DNA from: Agrostemma githago
Lineage: Eukaryota; Streptophyta; Magnoliopsida; Caryophyllales; Caryophyllaceae
Direction of reading: 5' to 3'
Assembly: GCA_958450325.1 (NCBI GenBank)
Contig: OY288241.1
Span: 38,306,778 to 38,370,777 of the forward strand
Length of the DNA: 64,000 bases
In this document: positions 1 to 9,853 of the stretch, piece by piece
How the letters are laid out: the number at the start of each line of letters is the position of its first letter
How positions within the stretch are numbered: the stretch's first letter is position 1
Notes under the pieces: generated by a model
Databases searched by the model: none
Told to the model about the DNA's origin: nothing
What the model saw: the letters and a program-made list of their open reading frames with translations, nothing else
Position numbers and translations under genes: made by a program

Positions 1-1
1 C

Positions 2-2121
2 CGCAGGGAGAGAGGGAGGACCTATTTTCTGGACAAAGAAAAATACGTGGTTCCCTTACAGACCTATCCCGAGGCTAAGAATAGGGACCTGATCTTGGAA
101 TGTAACGCGGCTGAGGCCATCGAACAGTTTTATAATTTTGGGGAGGGGTACACAGTGGTGATCCCTGGGGAAAAAGACACAGTATGCTGTCCCCCAGAAG
201 GGTGTGTAGCCGTCTTCCATAAGGCCCTAGAATTCGGCCTGCGATTCCCGTTACATCCCTTCCTGGAGGAAACTTTCAGGAGGATGAACGTCGCCATCGC
301 TCAGTTAACTGCAACGGCCATTAGGGCATTAGTGGCCTATACTTGGACCTGCCTGTTCCATGGCGAGGGGCCCTACATCGACGCCCTTCGCTTTATGGTT
401 GGCCTCCAAATGGTGTCTTCATCTGGGGGGGATGGCTCCCCCGGCTACTGGTCTCTGCTGAGACAGAAAAAATACGCCTTGGTCTGGCCGGCCATGAGCA
501 GTCTCAAAGACTGGAAAAACAATTTCATATATGTTCATAGTGCGTCGGGGTGGAAAATTCCTAGACATTTTAGGAACCATGTCCATACCCGCATGGAGAC
601 GCGTGAGGAGTATCATCCTCGTGTTGGGGGGAAGGCTCTGGAAGTCAGGCTGAGCGATAAGGAGAAGATTTTGATAAAAAAGTTTGAGATCGTGACGGAT
701 AAACATGGGAACTTTTGCCCTGTTTTCTGGCTCCCTCATGCGGAGCTCATCACGACAGACGAGTACCTGCTTCCCCTGGGCCTGATTCGTGGCCTTGAAG
801 GTAGTTCTAGGGTTTTCTTGTTGTCACGATTTTCCAGGGATTTTATTTCTCCCTGCTTTTTAAATGACCGCCTTTCCTTTCCTACAGATTCCTACTCTTG
901 GACCTGGACCAAGAAGCAGGTCAGAAGGTTAGGCTTGAGCGAGGAATTGCACGTTCTTTCAAAGCGTCCCTCTCTTCCACCAAATTTTAGAAAAGGAAGC
1001 AAGGCCCTCATGAAGCTTGTGAAAGACTTCGCCGCTGGTCAAAGATTACCTCTCCCCCCCCCCGGCTGCCTTCGTCGAAGCCGGCGACTCCTACTCCCAG
1101 TATTCATGAGGGGGAAGCGGAGGTTACTTCAGGGGCTACTCCTTCCCCTGGTCAAAAACAGGGTGCTTCTCCGGCTGGCCCTCGGATCTCGCAGGGAACG
1201 CAGCCTGGAGATTCGGAGGGGACTGGGGAGAGTGTTCCCTTGGAAGCGAGGAGGAAAAGGGAGAGGGAGCCTCCTAGTGCCGACGTGGTGGACCTGGAGG
1301 CGGATGTCTCCACCCCTGAGGCGAAACGCCCTGCACGTGAGCCCTCTAGTATTCCCTTCCCAGAGGAAAATGTGGAGTTCCACTACACGGCTGGTGATAG
1401 TGTAGATGTATCGGGCCTGCTTTCTGACTCCGGGGCTGTTTTGGCCGACCGCCTTACAAAGATGGTAACTTCCACCTCTCACCAAGTGCTTCAATATATC
1501 CAGCGTACCTCCAAGGTCATGTTGGCATCTGCGGAACTGGCGGCTCTCAGCCGCCTGAGTGATGAGGAGCTAACAGTTACCCCTGGGGCTCCTCCTCCCG
1601 ACCGCCTGGCCATGATAGAGAGAGACGTCTCCTTGATAAGCTCCTTGAAAGACAAAATGACAAGGCAAGAGGGGGAGTTGGAGGAGGCCAAGAAGCAGGC
1701 TGATCGCTGGAGGCTGCAGGGGGAAATGGCTGTGAAGGAGGTTTCCAAGTTAGAGGCCGAACTGAAGGAGAGCCGGCAATCGTTGGATCGTGCTAACCTA
1801 TCTTTGGCCGAGATGGGGCATTTGAAGGGGAGAGTGACTGTCCTGGAGGAGCAGCTGTTGCAGGCAAAGTCGGCTTTTGACCAGGCCAAGGGGGAATGGA
1901 CGAAAGAGAAAGAGACCCTGGCTGCGGAGACTGAGGAAGCGGTGGGTGCCAATTTCGTGAGCGGCGCCAACTCCTCTCTGGAATTGGTTATGGAGGTGAT
2001 AGGGGAGATGTTCCCTACTTTTGACGAGGACGCTTTCCGGAGCCTTTATTCCGCCAAGGACGAAGCCCGGGTGACCAGGCAGCCTGAAGCAGACGCCAAC
2101 GCTCGCCAGGATGCTGTGTGA
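2..2121 (+). pseudogene. Antisense extra ORF of element E (plant transposon-associated protein with coiled coil)
   Basis: The reading frame is already open at base 2, so the start codon lies outside the window. About 690 residues are visible. The first 330 or so form a globular domain rich in Trp, Tyr and Arg that resembles the family annotated in plants as putative gypsy-type transposon protein. A Ser/Thr/Pro linker follows, then a long Glu/Lys/Leu coiled coil (about 1600-1970) and an acidic tail ending at 2121. The frame shifts at a run of ten C (1054-1063); the continuing frame is open from there to the stop and encodes a sensible linker, so one C was probably gained or lost. A likely intron is at 801-887. 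The ORF runs towards the pol gene of the same element. Function is unknown; extra ORFs of this kind are established in Tat elements. Confidence 0.7.
801..887 (+). other. Putative intron in antisense ORF of E
   Basis: The segment begins GTAGTT and ends with a pyrimidine-rich stretch and CTACAG, typical plant splice sites. It is 87 bp, a multiple of three, with no stop, so unspliced RNA would stay in frame. The residues it would encode (Phe, Leu and Ser rich) look unlike the flanking protein. Splicing is inferred, not shown. Confidence 0.5.
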
Positions 2122-2337
2122 CGCCCCTTCTCTTTTATGAAAGCTTTTTATTTTCTTGTGCTGAACCAGTGTTCATGGTTTTTCTGTAATTTTTTGCTAC
2201 TCGTTTTTTTCTTCAATTTTGTAAAGACCTTTCCACCCTTCATGGGTTTTGTTTGTGGAATATTTCTTTTGGCTTTCTACGGCATAACTGTTTTAAAATT
2301 TAAGGATCCTTTTCTCGTCTGTTTGATCGCGCCTGTC

Positions 2338-3128
2338 ATAGCCTGTCCCTGGCTTTTGTTCAAAGTCCAGGGGGCCTGCCCCCTGCCTGCCCGGAGGTAA
2401 GCAGGGTGGTTTTTGCGTTTTTTATACAAGGTTGGGAGGCCTGCCCCCAGTCCTTGTTTGTCTGGCCTGTCCCTGGCTTTTGTTCAAAGTCCAGGGGGCC
2501 TACCCTCTGCCTGCCCAGAGGTAAGCAAAGTGGCCTTTGCGTTTTTTATACAAGGTTGGGGGGCCTGCCCCCAGTCCTTGTTAGCCTGGCCTATCCCTGG
2601 CTTTTCGTTCAAAGTCCAGGGGGCCTGCCCTCTGCCTGCCTGGAGGTAAGCAGGGTGGCTCTTGTGTTTTTTATACAAGGTTGGGGGGCCTGCCCCCAGT
2701 CCTTGTTTGCTTGGCCTGTCCCTGGCTTTTCGTTCAAAGTCCAGGGGGCCTGCCCCCTGCCTGCCTGGAGGTAAGCAGGGTGGCTCTTGTGTTTTTTATA
2801 CAAGGTTGGAGGGCCTGCCCCCAGTCCTTGTTAGCCTGGCCTATCCCTGGCTTTTCGCTCAAAGTCCAGGGGGCCTGCCCTCTGCCTGCCTGGAGGTAAG
2901 CAGGGTGGCTCTTGTGTTTTTTATACAAGGTTGGGGGGCCTGCCCCCAGTCCTTGTTAGCTTGGCCTGTCCCTGGCTTTTCGTTCAAAGTCCAGGGGGCC
3001 TGCCCCCTGCCTGCCTGGAGGTAAGCAGGGTGGCTCTTGTGTTTTTTATACAAGGTTGGGGGGCCTGCCCCCAGTCCTTGTTAGCTTGGCCTGTCCCTGG
3101 CTTTTCGTTCAAAGTCCAGGGGGCCTCT
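2338..3128 (-). repeat. Tandem array, about 6.3 copies of a 124/125-bp unit
   Basis: The phrase CCTGTCCCTGG (or CCTATCCCTGG) recurs at 2342, 2466, 2590, 2715, 2840, 2965 and 3090, giving spacings of 124, 124, 125, 125, 125 and 125. Each unit contains GGGGGCCTGCCCCC, which can fold into a hairpin, and TTTTTTATACAAGGTTGGG. The array lies in the gap between the convergent pol and antisense ORFs, where Retand elements carry an amplified tandem repeat. The short ORFs inside it only mirror the repeat. Bases 2122-2337 and 3129-3364 are noncoding; the latter holds two more G/C-rich hairpin-like stretches. Confidence 0.95.
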
Positions 3129-3364
3129 GGTTTGCGTTGGGGGGTCCATTTTACCCAATTTTGGCAACAGGGGGGCCTCCCCCTATTGCCCCCTGCTCGT
3201 TTGTGTGTGAAAGACGCGAGTGTGAACAGGCAACGAGTATAAATCTGTATCTTCTCATTTCTCTTAAAATTCTTTTTGACATTGGGGTGGTCGGAGCCGT
3301 CGACATTTCTGATCGTCCTCCGCCTTTTTTCTTTAGTAAAAGTGAAAACTGCCTATATTCTTGT

Positions 3365-6300
3365 TCAGACGTAATATTTCTTTAGTGTATCTGCATTCCA
3401 GTGAGCGCTTAGCTCTTGTCCCTCCAGATTGGCTATCCTGTATGTGCCTGGGCCCAGAACCTGAGTTATTTGGTATGGGCCCTCCCAATTGGCACTCAGC
3501 TTTCCATGCTCTCTTGACTTCCCAATCGCCTGTGTCTTTCTCAGAACCAACTCGCCCATCTGAAAGCTCCTCTGTCGGACTTTGCTGTTGAAAGCTTTCC
3601 TCATTCGCTGCTGGTAGGCAGCGATGTTGGTACTGGCTTCCTCCCTTAGCTCATTTACCAGGTCCAGGGCTTCAACCATTGCAGCTTCGTTCTCAGCCTG
3701 GTCGTACTGCAGGGAGCGCAGAGAGGGAATCCTTGCTTCGATTGGCAATAGTGCCTCTGCACCATATACCAGACCAAATGGGGTTTGGCCTGTAGACTCT
3801 TTCTTGGTGGTTCGGATCGACCAGAGTATACTGGGGAGTTCGTCGGCCCACCTACCCTTGCAATCATCCACCATTTTCTTCAGGCCGTTCAGGATTTGTT
3901 TGTTGGCTGCTTCTGCTTGCCCGTTTGTCTGAGGATGACAGACAGCTGAGTAGGCGACTGAAATGTTATGGCTTTCCAGCCAGATTCTCAACGGATCGTT
4001 ATCGAATTGCCTGCCATGGTCAAATAGCAACATCTTTGGTAGACCGAATCTGGTGATGATGTTTCGCCAGATCACTTTCCTGACCGCCGGTTCAGTGATA
4101 TTGGGCACTGCTTCGGCCTCCACCCATTTGGTGAAGTAATCTATGGCGACAATTAAGAATTTTCTGCCCCCCGTTGCCACCGCGAAGGGTCCCAGAATGT
4201 CCATCCCCCATTGAGCGAAGGGGATGGGGAATAGGATTGGTTTGAGCTCTTGGGCTGGGGCATGGATTGATGGGGCAAATAGTTGGCATTTCCTGCATTT
4301 CTGGGTCAGGCTCTTGGCGTCCGCCAGCATGGTAGGCCAGTAGTAGCCTGCCCGGAGGGCTTTGTGGGCCAATGCCTTTCCACCAATGTGATGTCCGCAT
4401 ATCCCTGAGTGGATATCCTCTAATACCTCAGCGGCCTGATCCGCCCGCAGACATTTGAGCAGTGGATGAGTAAAAGACTTTTTGTAAAGCTCTTCATTGA
4501 TGAGTATGAACCAGGCTGCTTTAGCCTGCGTCTTCCTCTTTTGTAACGGGTCTGATGGTAAGATGCCATGCTTCTTGTACTGGATGAAGGGAGTCATCCA
4601 GCTTTCCAGCTCTTCTTCCATGGCATTAATCGTTTGACAGGGATTGGTAGACTTCTCGTGTAAAACGTCGACCCATACTGATCTCCGGATGTCCTGCAGA
4701 CTGGAACTTGCCAGTTTTGACAGGGCATCTGCTCTGTTGTTCTGGGATCGGGGGATTTGTTTGACCTCATATGATTTTAGGTCGGACAATTCTCCCTTTA
4801 CCATCTCCAGGTACGTGGCCATTGCTTGGTCTCTTGCTTCGTATTCTCCATTAATCTGGTTGGCGATGAGTTGGGAGTCTGTCGCCAAGACAATTCGTTC
4901 TGCCCCTGCGGCTTTAGCTAGCCTGACGCCTGCGAGTACTGCTTCGTACTCTGCTTCATTGTTTGATGCTGGGAAAACGTATCTGAGAGCATGCTCAAAG
5001 TCGGTCCCTTCTGGGCTGGTTAGTACGACGCCTGCACCCGCGCCATTGGCCGTCGAGGACCCGTCAGTATATACGGTCCATTCCTGGGCAGGGGCTTCCT
5101 CTTCCCCTGAATGGGAGCACTCAGCCAAAAAGCCTGCCAAAGCTTGGGCCTTGATGGCTGTTCTCGACTGATAAGATATACCTAGCCCACTCAGCTCAAT
5201 TGCCCATTTCAACAATCTCCCTGATTTTTCAAATTTTTCCAACACCTTTTCCAGGGGTTGGTCGGTGAGGACTACGACTGGGTGCGCGTCAAAGTAAGGC
5301 CTGAGCTTCCTGGCCGCAATTACGACCGCGTAGGCGGCTTTTTCAACCATCGGATAATTCTTCTCAGCTGCCCCCAGCGCATGACTCACAAAGTATATAG
5401 GTTGCTGGGCGCCTGCCTCTTCTCGCAGGATGACCGCGCTGACAGTTATATTGGTTACTGCAATGTAGAGAAAAAGTTTTTCTCCTGCTACTGGTCTTGC
5501 CAGGGTAGGGAGCCTCTTAAGATGGTCCTTCAGTTGCTCGAAGGCCTCTTTCTGCTCGTTTTCCCATTTGAACTGTTTGTTTCCTTTCAGTATTTTGAAA
5601 AAAGGAGTGGCTCTGTCTGCTGATCGGGCAACGAATCGTGCCAAGGCGGCCATTCGACCCGTCAGGCGCTGGATGTCCCTGATGGTCTTGGGCTCAGGGA
5701 GGTCTAGAACTGCCTGAATTTTTTCAGGGTTGGCATCTATACCTCGAGAACTGACCAAGAACCCCAGGAATTTTCCGGAGCGGACTCCAAACGTGCACTT
5801 TTTCGGATTTAGTTTCATTTTGTAAGTGCGCAGAGAACTGAAGGTTTCCTGCAAGTCTGTCAGGTGTTCCCTGTCTTCCCTGCTTTTTACGACGGCATCA
5901 TCAACGTAAGCCTCGATGTTCCTGCCTTTTTGTTTCTCAAACACCTTATCAACCAACCGCTGGTACGTAGCCCCTGCATTTTTGAGCCCGAAGGGCATCA
6001 TCTTATACATGTAAGTGCCCGAACTAGTGATGAACGCACACTTCACCCTGTCCGGCTGCCACAAGTACACTTGGTGATACCCTGAAAAGGCGTCTAAGAA
6101 GGTTAGCATGGTGTAGCCACTGGTGGCGTCTACCAATTGATCGATCCGAGGGAGCGGATAGCAGTCTTTCGGGCAGGCTTTGTTCAGGTTCGTAAAGTCG
6201 ACGCACATTCTCCACGCGCCAGACGATTTCTTGACCATGAATACATTTGCCAGCCATTCTGGGTAGTCGCAGACTTCAATAAAGTCTGCTTTCAAGAGTT

Positions 6301-6865
6301 TGTCAATTTCTTCCTTGATTGCTGCGTCTTTTTCTGCAGACATGTTTCGTTTCTTCTGCTTTACAGGGCGAGCTTCCATGCTTACGTTCAGCTTGTGAAC
6401 GATGCATGATGGATCAACGCCAGGCATCTCGTCTGCAGAATAGGCAAATACGTCTTTGTTCTCCTTCAGTAGCTTGACCAGTTCGGCCTGGTAGGATTCT
6501 TCCAGGCCTGCTCCTACCAGGACCTGTCTTCCTGGCTCCAAATCTACCAGCATACTCTCGCCCCCTGGTTCCAGGCGGTCAGACACCGGGTGCTCGACTG
6601 GGACTTCACCTTCTCTGCAGGGGGAATTGTCGGCTTTTCTTTTTCCTTTTCTGTCTCTCTCGTGCTCTTGCAGGGCCACGGAGTAGCATTGTCTGGCTGA
6701 CTCCTGGTCCCCACGTACCTTTCCTTCCAGCCCGAAGTCAGTGACATACGCGATGGTGAGAGCCCTGATGGAGATTGCCGCCTCGATTTCATCCAGCGTG
6801 GCCCTGCCAATCAGGGCGTTGTAGGCAGACCTTGCGTCCACAACAACAAAGGTTGCCCTGACATT
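3365..6865 (-). CDS. pol: Pol of element E: RT, RNase H, archaeal-type RNase H, integrase
   Basis: The open frame runs from 7048 to 3365 (1227 codons), but only residues after about 61 look like real protein; before that the protease is in another frame. RT covers about 215-430 with the catalytic YVDD at 381-384. The RT-linked RNase H follows at about 490-640; its first Asp position reads Ala (LYIAV), so it may be inactive. A second RNase H of archaeal type lies at 655-780 with YTDG, NNEAEYEA, TDSQ and NRADALSK, which supply the acidic residues. Integrase has a zinc-binding HHCC region (about 880-921) and D950, D1010 and E1046. A C-terminal tail ends near KKYYV. Apart from the frameshift at its start it has no stops, so this is the best-preserved pol here and E is probably young. 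Confidence 0.9.
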   Translation of the reverse strand, partial: NVRATFVVVDARSAYNALIGRATLDEIEAAISIRALTIAYVTDFGLEGKVRGDQESARQCYSVALQEHERDRKGKRKADNSPCREGEVPVEHPVSDRLEPGGESMLVDLEPGRQVLVGAGLEESYQAELVKLLKENKDVFAYSADEMPGVDPSCIVHKLNVSMEARPVKQKKRNMSAEKDAAIKEEIDKLLKADFIEVCDYPEWLANVFMVKKSSGAWRMCVDFTNLNKACPKDCYPLPRIDQLVDATSGYTMLTFLDAFSGYHQVYLWQPDRVKCAFITSSGTYMYKMMPFGLKNAGATYQRLVDKVFEKQKGRNIEAYVDDAVVKSREDREHLTDLQETFSSLRTYKMKLNPKKCTFGVRSGKFLGFLVSSRGIDANPEKIQAVLDLPEPKTIRDIQRLTGRMAALARFVARSADRATPFFKILKGNKQFKWENEQKEAFEQLKDHLKRLPTLARPVAGEKLFLYIAVTNITVSAVILREEAGAQQPIYFVSHALGAAEKNYPMVEKAAYAVVIAARKLRPYFDAHPVVVLTDQPLEKVLEKFEKSGRLLKWAIELSGLGISYQSRTAIKAQALAGFLAECSHSGEEEAPAQEWTVYTDGSSTANGAGAGVVLTSPEGTDFEHALRYVFPASNNEAEYEAVLAGVRLAKAAGAERIVLATDSQLIANQINGEYEARDQAMATYLEMVKGELSDLKSYEVKQIPRSQNNRADALSKLASSSLQDIRRSVWVDVLHEKSTNPCQTINAMEEELESWMTPFIQYKKHGILPSDPLQKRKTQAKAAWFILINEELYKKSFTHPLLKCLRADQAAEVLEDIHSGICGHHIGGKALAHKALRAGYYWPTMLADAKSLTQKCRKCQLFAPSIHAPAQELKPILFPIPFAQWGMDILGPFAVATGGRKFLIVAIDYFTKWVEAEAVPNITEPAVRKVIWRNIITRFGLPKMLLFDHGRQFDNDPLRIWLESHNISVAYSAVCHPQTNGQAEAANKQILNGLKKMVDDCKGRWADELPSILWSIRTTKKESTGQTPFGLVYGAEALLPIEARIPSLRSLQYDQAENEAAMVEALDLVNELREEASTNIAAYQQRMRKAFNSKVRQRSFQMGELVLRKTQAIGKSREHGKLSANWEGPYQITQVLGPGTYRIANLEGQELSAHWNADTLKKYYV

Positions 6866-7206
6866 CCTGGCTGTGGAACCACACCGAAGGTTACAGGCAA
6901 GTCGATGACCCCCATGGGCAGCACGCCTGCCCCACTGAATCCATACAGGGATCTGGGAGCAGGCCGCAGGTGCCTTTTTTCCAGGCCCATTTTTTCGAAA
7001 GCATCCTTGTACAATAGATTCGTGTATGCGCCCGTGTCCACCATACATCTTTGCACAATATGGTTGCTGATCTCTAGGGACAGCACCAGAGGATCACTGT
7101 GCGGATATATCACCCGTCCTGCATCATCAGGGGTGATACTTAATGTCACTCCCCTTGGACTTCCTTCTTTCTCAGCATAGCAGATCTGGTTCCTCAGCTC
7201 GCGCAT
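6865..7206 (-). pseudogene. Retropepsin domain of element E (frameshifted to RT)
   Basis: This aspartic protease cuts the Gag-Pol polyprotein. The active-site motif DTGA is at residues 57-60 counted from the ATG at 7206, followed by NLLY. The ATG comes directly after the TAA that ends gag, in the same frame, so gag and protease may be linked by readthrough or be separate products. The frame runs on to 6811, but the family pattern is lost after about 6865 and resumes in the pol frame, so a one- or two-base indel near 6865 breaks the polyprotein. Confidence 0.8.
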
Positions 7207-9087
7207 TTACCTTTTTTGGCCTCTTCGACTGAGCTGGCCCTCAGTGCCCCCTGAAATTACATGGATTACCATCCGGTTCTGCACTGACCCCTCGGGTTTC
7301 TCAGACACTTCCTTCTGAGACTTATTTTTGGCCGCATAGTTGGCTAACCATCCATTTCTGATCAACTTTTCGATCTCGTCCTTTAGGTGACGGCATTCCT
7401 CGGTGGTATGGCCTATACAGTCGTGGAAAGTGCAGAACTTCTTGGGGTCGCCTTTTGGGCTGCGAGGTTTGTTTGGGCGGTTCCATTTGGCAGTTTCTTT
7501 TTCCAGTTCGAAGATTTCCGCCCTGGATTTGTTCAGAGCGGTGTAACTGTCGAATCTGGGTTGGTAGACTGGGCGCTCCTTCTTGGGAGTGTCTCCCTCT
7601 TCCCTTTGCTTGCCTGGCTCACTTCTGCCCCTTCCACCCTGCGGTCCCCCTTGAGGCTTTGTTTGGCCTGCAGGGGTGTCCGTCAGGCCGTGGAATTCCT
7701 CCTGCAGAATGAACCCTTCAGCAATCTTTCTGGCCATGGCCAAGGTTTCTGGCTGGGCCCTGATCATCTGGTTTTTCATTTCCCCTGGAAGTAGGGAGAT
7801 TGTCAGGGCGTAGGCGGCAGTGGAATCATCGATCTCCCTGACCTGTTGGTAGGATAGATCAAACCTTCTCATGTACTCTCTCACACTCTCACCCTTTTTC
7901 TGTTTCAGGGTCATGAGATCGAAACGGGTAAGGCGTCTTCTCTTGTTTCCGGCATACTGTTCGAGGAAAGTTTCAGCCAACTCTATGAAGAACCTGATCG
8001 ACCCCTGGCGGAGGTCTCTGAACCATCCCTACGCGAGCCCCACCAGGGTGGTAGGGAAAACTTTGCACCATATGGCATCATCTACGTCATACATGCCCAT
8101 GTGGCTCTCAAAGGCTGCCAGGTGGTCTTCAGGGTCTGTCGTCCCGTCAAATTTGATGGTGGGCATTTTGATTTTTGGAATGGGGTACTCTTGTACCTCA
8201 GGGTGCAACGGGGTTTTCGTGGGCCTGCCCACCAGTCGTGACCTGCTTTCCCCAGACTGGTTACCGTGAGAATCCCATTGTTTATGGGTCGGTTTCCTCG
8301 TACTGGGGGAGCGGTGCCTTGGTGGTGGCCTGCTTGCTGCTTCATCCTCCGTTTCCGGGGAGATCTGCCTGGGCCTCTTCCTCTGAGAGTGGCAGAGGTT
8401 TTCACCCTGATGGTGTCTGGACTCGAGCGGTTGTCCTCGGTTGAGCCGGGATTGTAGGCTTTGGGATAAGCCGGGGACCGTCGGCTCTTTGGCTGCAGGT
8501 GTTAGTCTGGAGAAAACTCCACCCGGCCTTTCCCCTAAGCGTTTCGACATGGGCTCCCTGGGCCTCATGCGCTCCTGTAATCCTTGAGATAAGCCTCCCT
8601 GTCCTCCAGACGCCGATTCTGTTGTGTGAATGGAGAATGCCTGCTGGACAAGTGGCTCTGGGTTGCCAGTAGTAATGCGCCTCTGCGCATGCGTATACAT
8701 TTGAGCTGTTCTTCTTGCTTTTCTTTGAGCGTTTCTGGCGGCGGTCCGCCTCGTGCCCCCGGCCTCGTCCCTGCTGACTGGGGACGGTTGCCTGGGAGCC
8801 GACGCGACCCTGCCCACCAAATCCTCAGGTGTGAATTCCTGATTCAGCATCGCAGAGAAGAACGCGGCTGCCTGTGCCATCTGAGCTGGGGTCAGATTGA
8901 GAGCACGCCCTGGGTGTGTCCCCAACTCGGGTGTCACAGCAGTGTTTGATCTATCGAGGGGATTGGTTCCCCCTACTGCTAGGATCGTAGCAGGAGGAAC
9001 CCTCTCCGACTGCGGCATACCATACAGGGGGGTCACCGGCGGGACCGTCGGACCCGCTCCTGTACTGGCATCACCGATTTCTGGCAT
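7207..9087 (-). pseudogene. gag: Gag of element E with one in-frame stop
   Basis: The ORF begins with ATG at 9087, 80 bases after the primer site, and ends with TAA at 7207. It would be about 626 residues. The N-terminal 300 residues are Pro/Arg/Ser-rich and disordered. The capsid-like core begins with a PTIKFDGTTDPEDHL stretch (near 8150) and runs to about 7700, including FVEQY-type and REYMRRF helices. The zinc-knuckle-like segment reads CTFHDCIGHTTEEC, the usual Tat variant, near 7420. A TAG at 8029-8031 interrupts the core; the frame is the same on both sides, so a single substitution explains it. Packages element RNA in cytoplasmic particles. Confidence 0.87.
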
Positions 9088-9153
9088 GATTGTGTTTGAT
9101 TTTGTGATTATGAGTGGTTGATTTTAGTGGGTAACTCGTGAGCACAACCGTAA

Positions 9154-9173
9154 GTTCCCCACAGACGGCGCCA
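9154..9173 (-). promoter_or_regulatory. Primer binding site of element E
   Basis: On the minus strand TGGCGCCGTCTGTGGGGAAC follows the LTR end after the spacer ATT. The first nine bases match the 3' end expected of plant tRNA-Asp, the remainder does not, so the tRNA is not assigned. Element C has the same ATT spacer before its own primer site. Confidence 0.75.
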
Positions 9174-9176
9174 AAT

Positions 9177-9853
9177 TGTTCCGGTCACGGAAACAATTCA
9201 CCCGGCCTATGATCCGGGTAGTATAATTGAATTAACGATGAACAAGTGATCGTTTGATTCCCTTGGTCTCCCCTTCCTCTCACTCCTTGAATCGGACCTT
9301 CCCGGCGGAAACGGCCTGCTCCCTGCACAATGAACGCACAGGGCCTCGGAGGTTGTCCGAGGAAACCCTCTCCGATGCCTAAGTCAGTCCGTGAAATGCC
9401 TTTACGAACCTAGCTCGTGAGGAACTAGGCGGCGTTTTAGGAGTAAGAGTCTAGAGAGAGAAAATTCAACCCCTCTCATGTGGGAAATGGGGAGGTATTT
9501 ATACCTTCCCACAAGAGAGAGAAGAGAAAGAGGAATGGTTGGATAGAGAAGTGACAAGTGGCGGCTTCTCATCCATCCATTCCCAATTACCTTAGGCAAA
9601 ATGACGAGAGGGCCCCTGGGGGTCCTGACCCTGCCGGCCAGGGATTTTCCCAGGGCAGACAGTCTTCAGGCAGGGGGCTGCCAAGCTCCGACAGGCTGGG
9701 TTGGCCCGTGCTCTCAGCAGCTGACGGCCAACCTTTAGCGTTTTATGCTTTGTTCTAGGTTCTGGCTGGGGGCTAGTCTTTCGACTCCTTGGCAGGAACC
9801 GTCTCGGGGCCCGCCTAGCAGGCGGCTGATTGACAGGCGGCCCACCCCAATCA
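9177..9853 (-). mobile_element. 5' LTR of element E
   Basis: On the minus strand it ends with ACCGGAACA just before the primer site. The outer end is placed at TGATTGGGG (9853), with TGTCAATC (9835) as the alternative. It contains TATAAATA at 9503-9496 followed by CCTCCCCATTTCCCAC. The stretch CACGGACTGACTTAGGCATCG is shared exactly with LTR F near 38724-38744, which shows that E and F are one family. The segment 9088-9153 is a short leader. Confidence 0.8.
9496..9503 (-). promoter_or_regulatory. TATA box in LTR of E
   Basis: TATAAATA on the minus strand, about 320 bases before the LTR end, in the same context (TATAAATACCTC) as in LTR F. Confidence 0.6.

Larger units (their letters stand above)
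1..9853 (-). mobile_element. Retand-like Tat (Ty3/gypsy) retrotransposon E, 3' end cut by window
   Basis: Read on the minus strand the order is 5' LTR (9853-9177), primer site, gag (9087-7207), protease (7206 to about 6865), RT, RNase H, second RNase H and integrase (to 3365), a 125-bp tandem array, then an ORF on the opposite strand (2-2121). A second, archaeal-type RNase H between RT/RNase H and integrase is a known mark of the plant Tat lineage. A tandem array and an extra antisense ORF downstream of pol are known for Retand. The 3' LTR lies left of the window. The junction with D at about 9853 is inferred; no target duplication could be checked because only one end is present. Confidence 0.88.

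Noticed and set aside
419..739. Minus-strand ORF
   Set aside because: Shadow of the antisense ORF of E.
2338..3128. CRISPR-like array
   Set aside because: The units are contiguous without unique spacers and lie in a plant retrotransposon.
2406..3242. Overlapping ORFs on both strands with repeated peptides
   Set aside because: They only mirror the 125-bp tandem repeat, which happens to lack stops.
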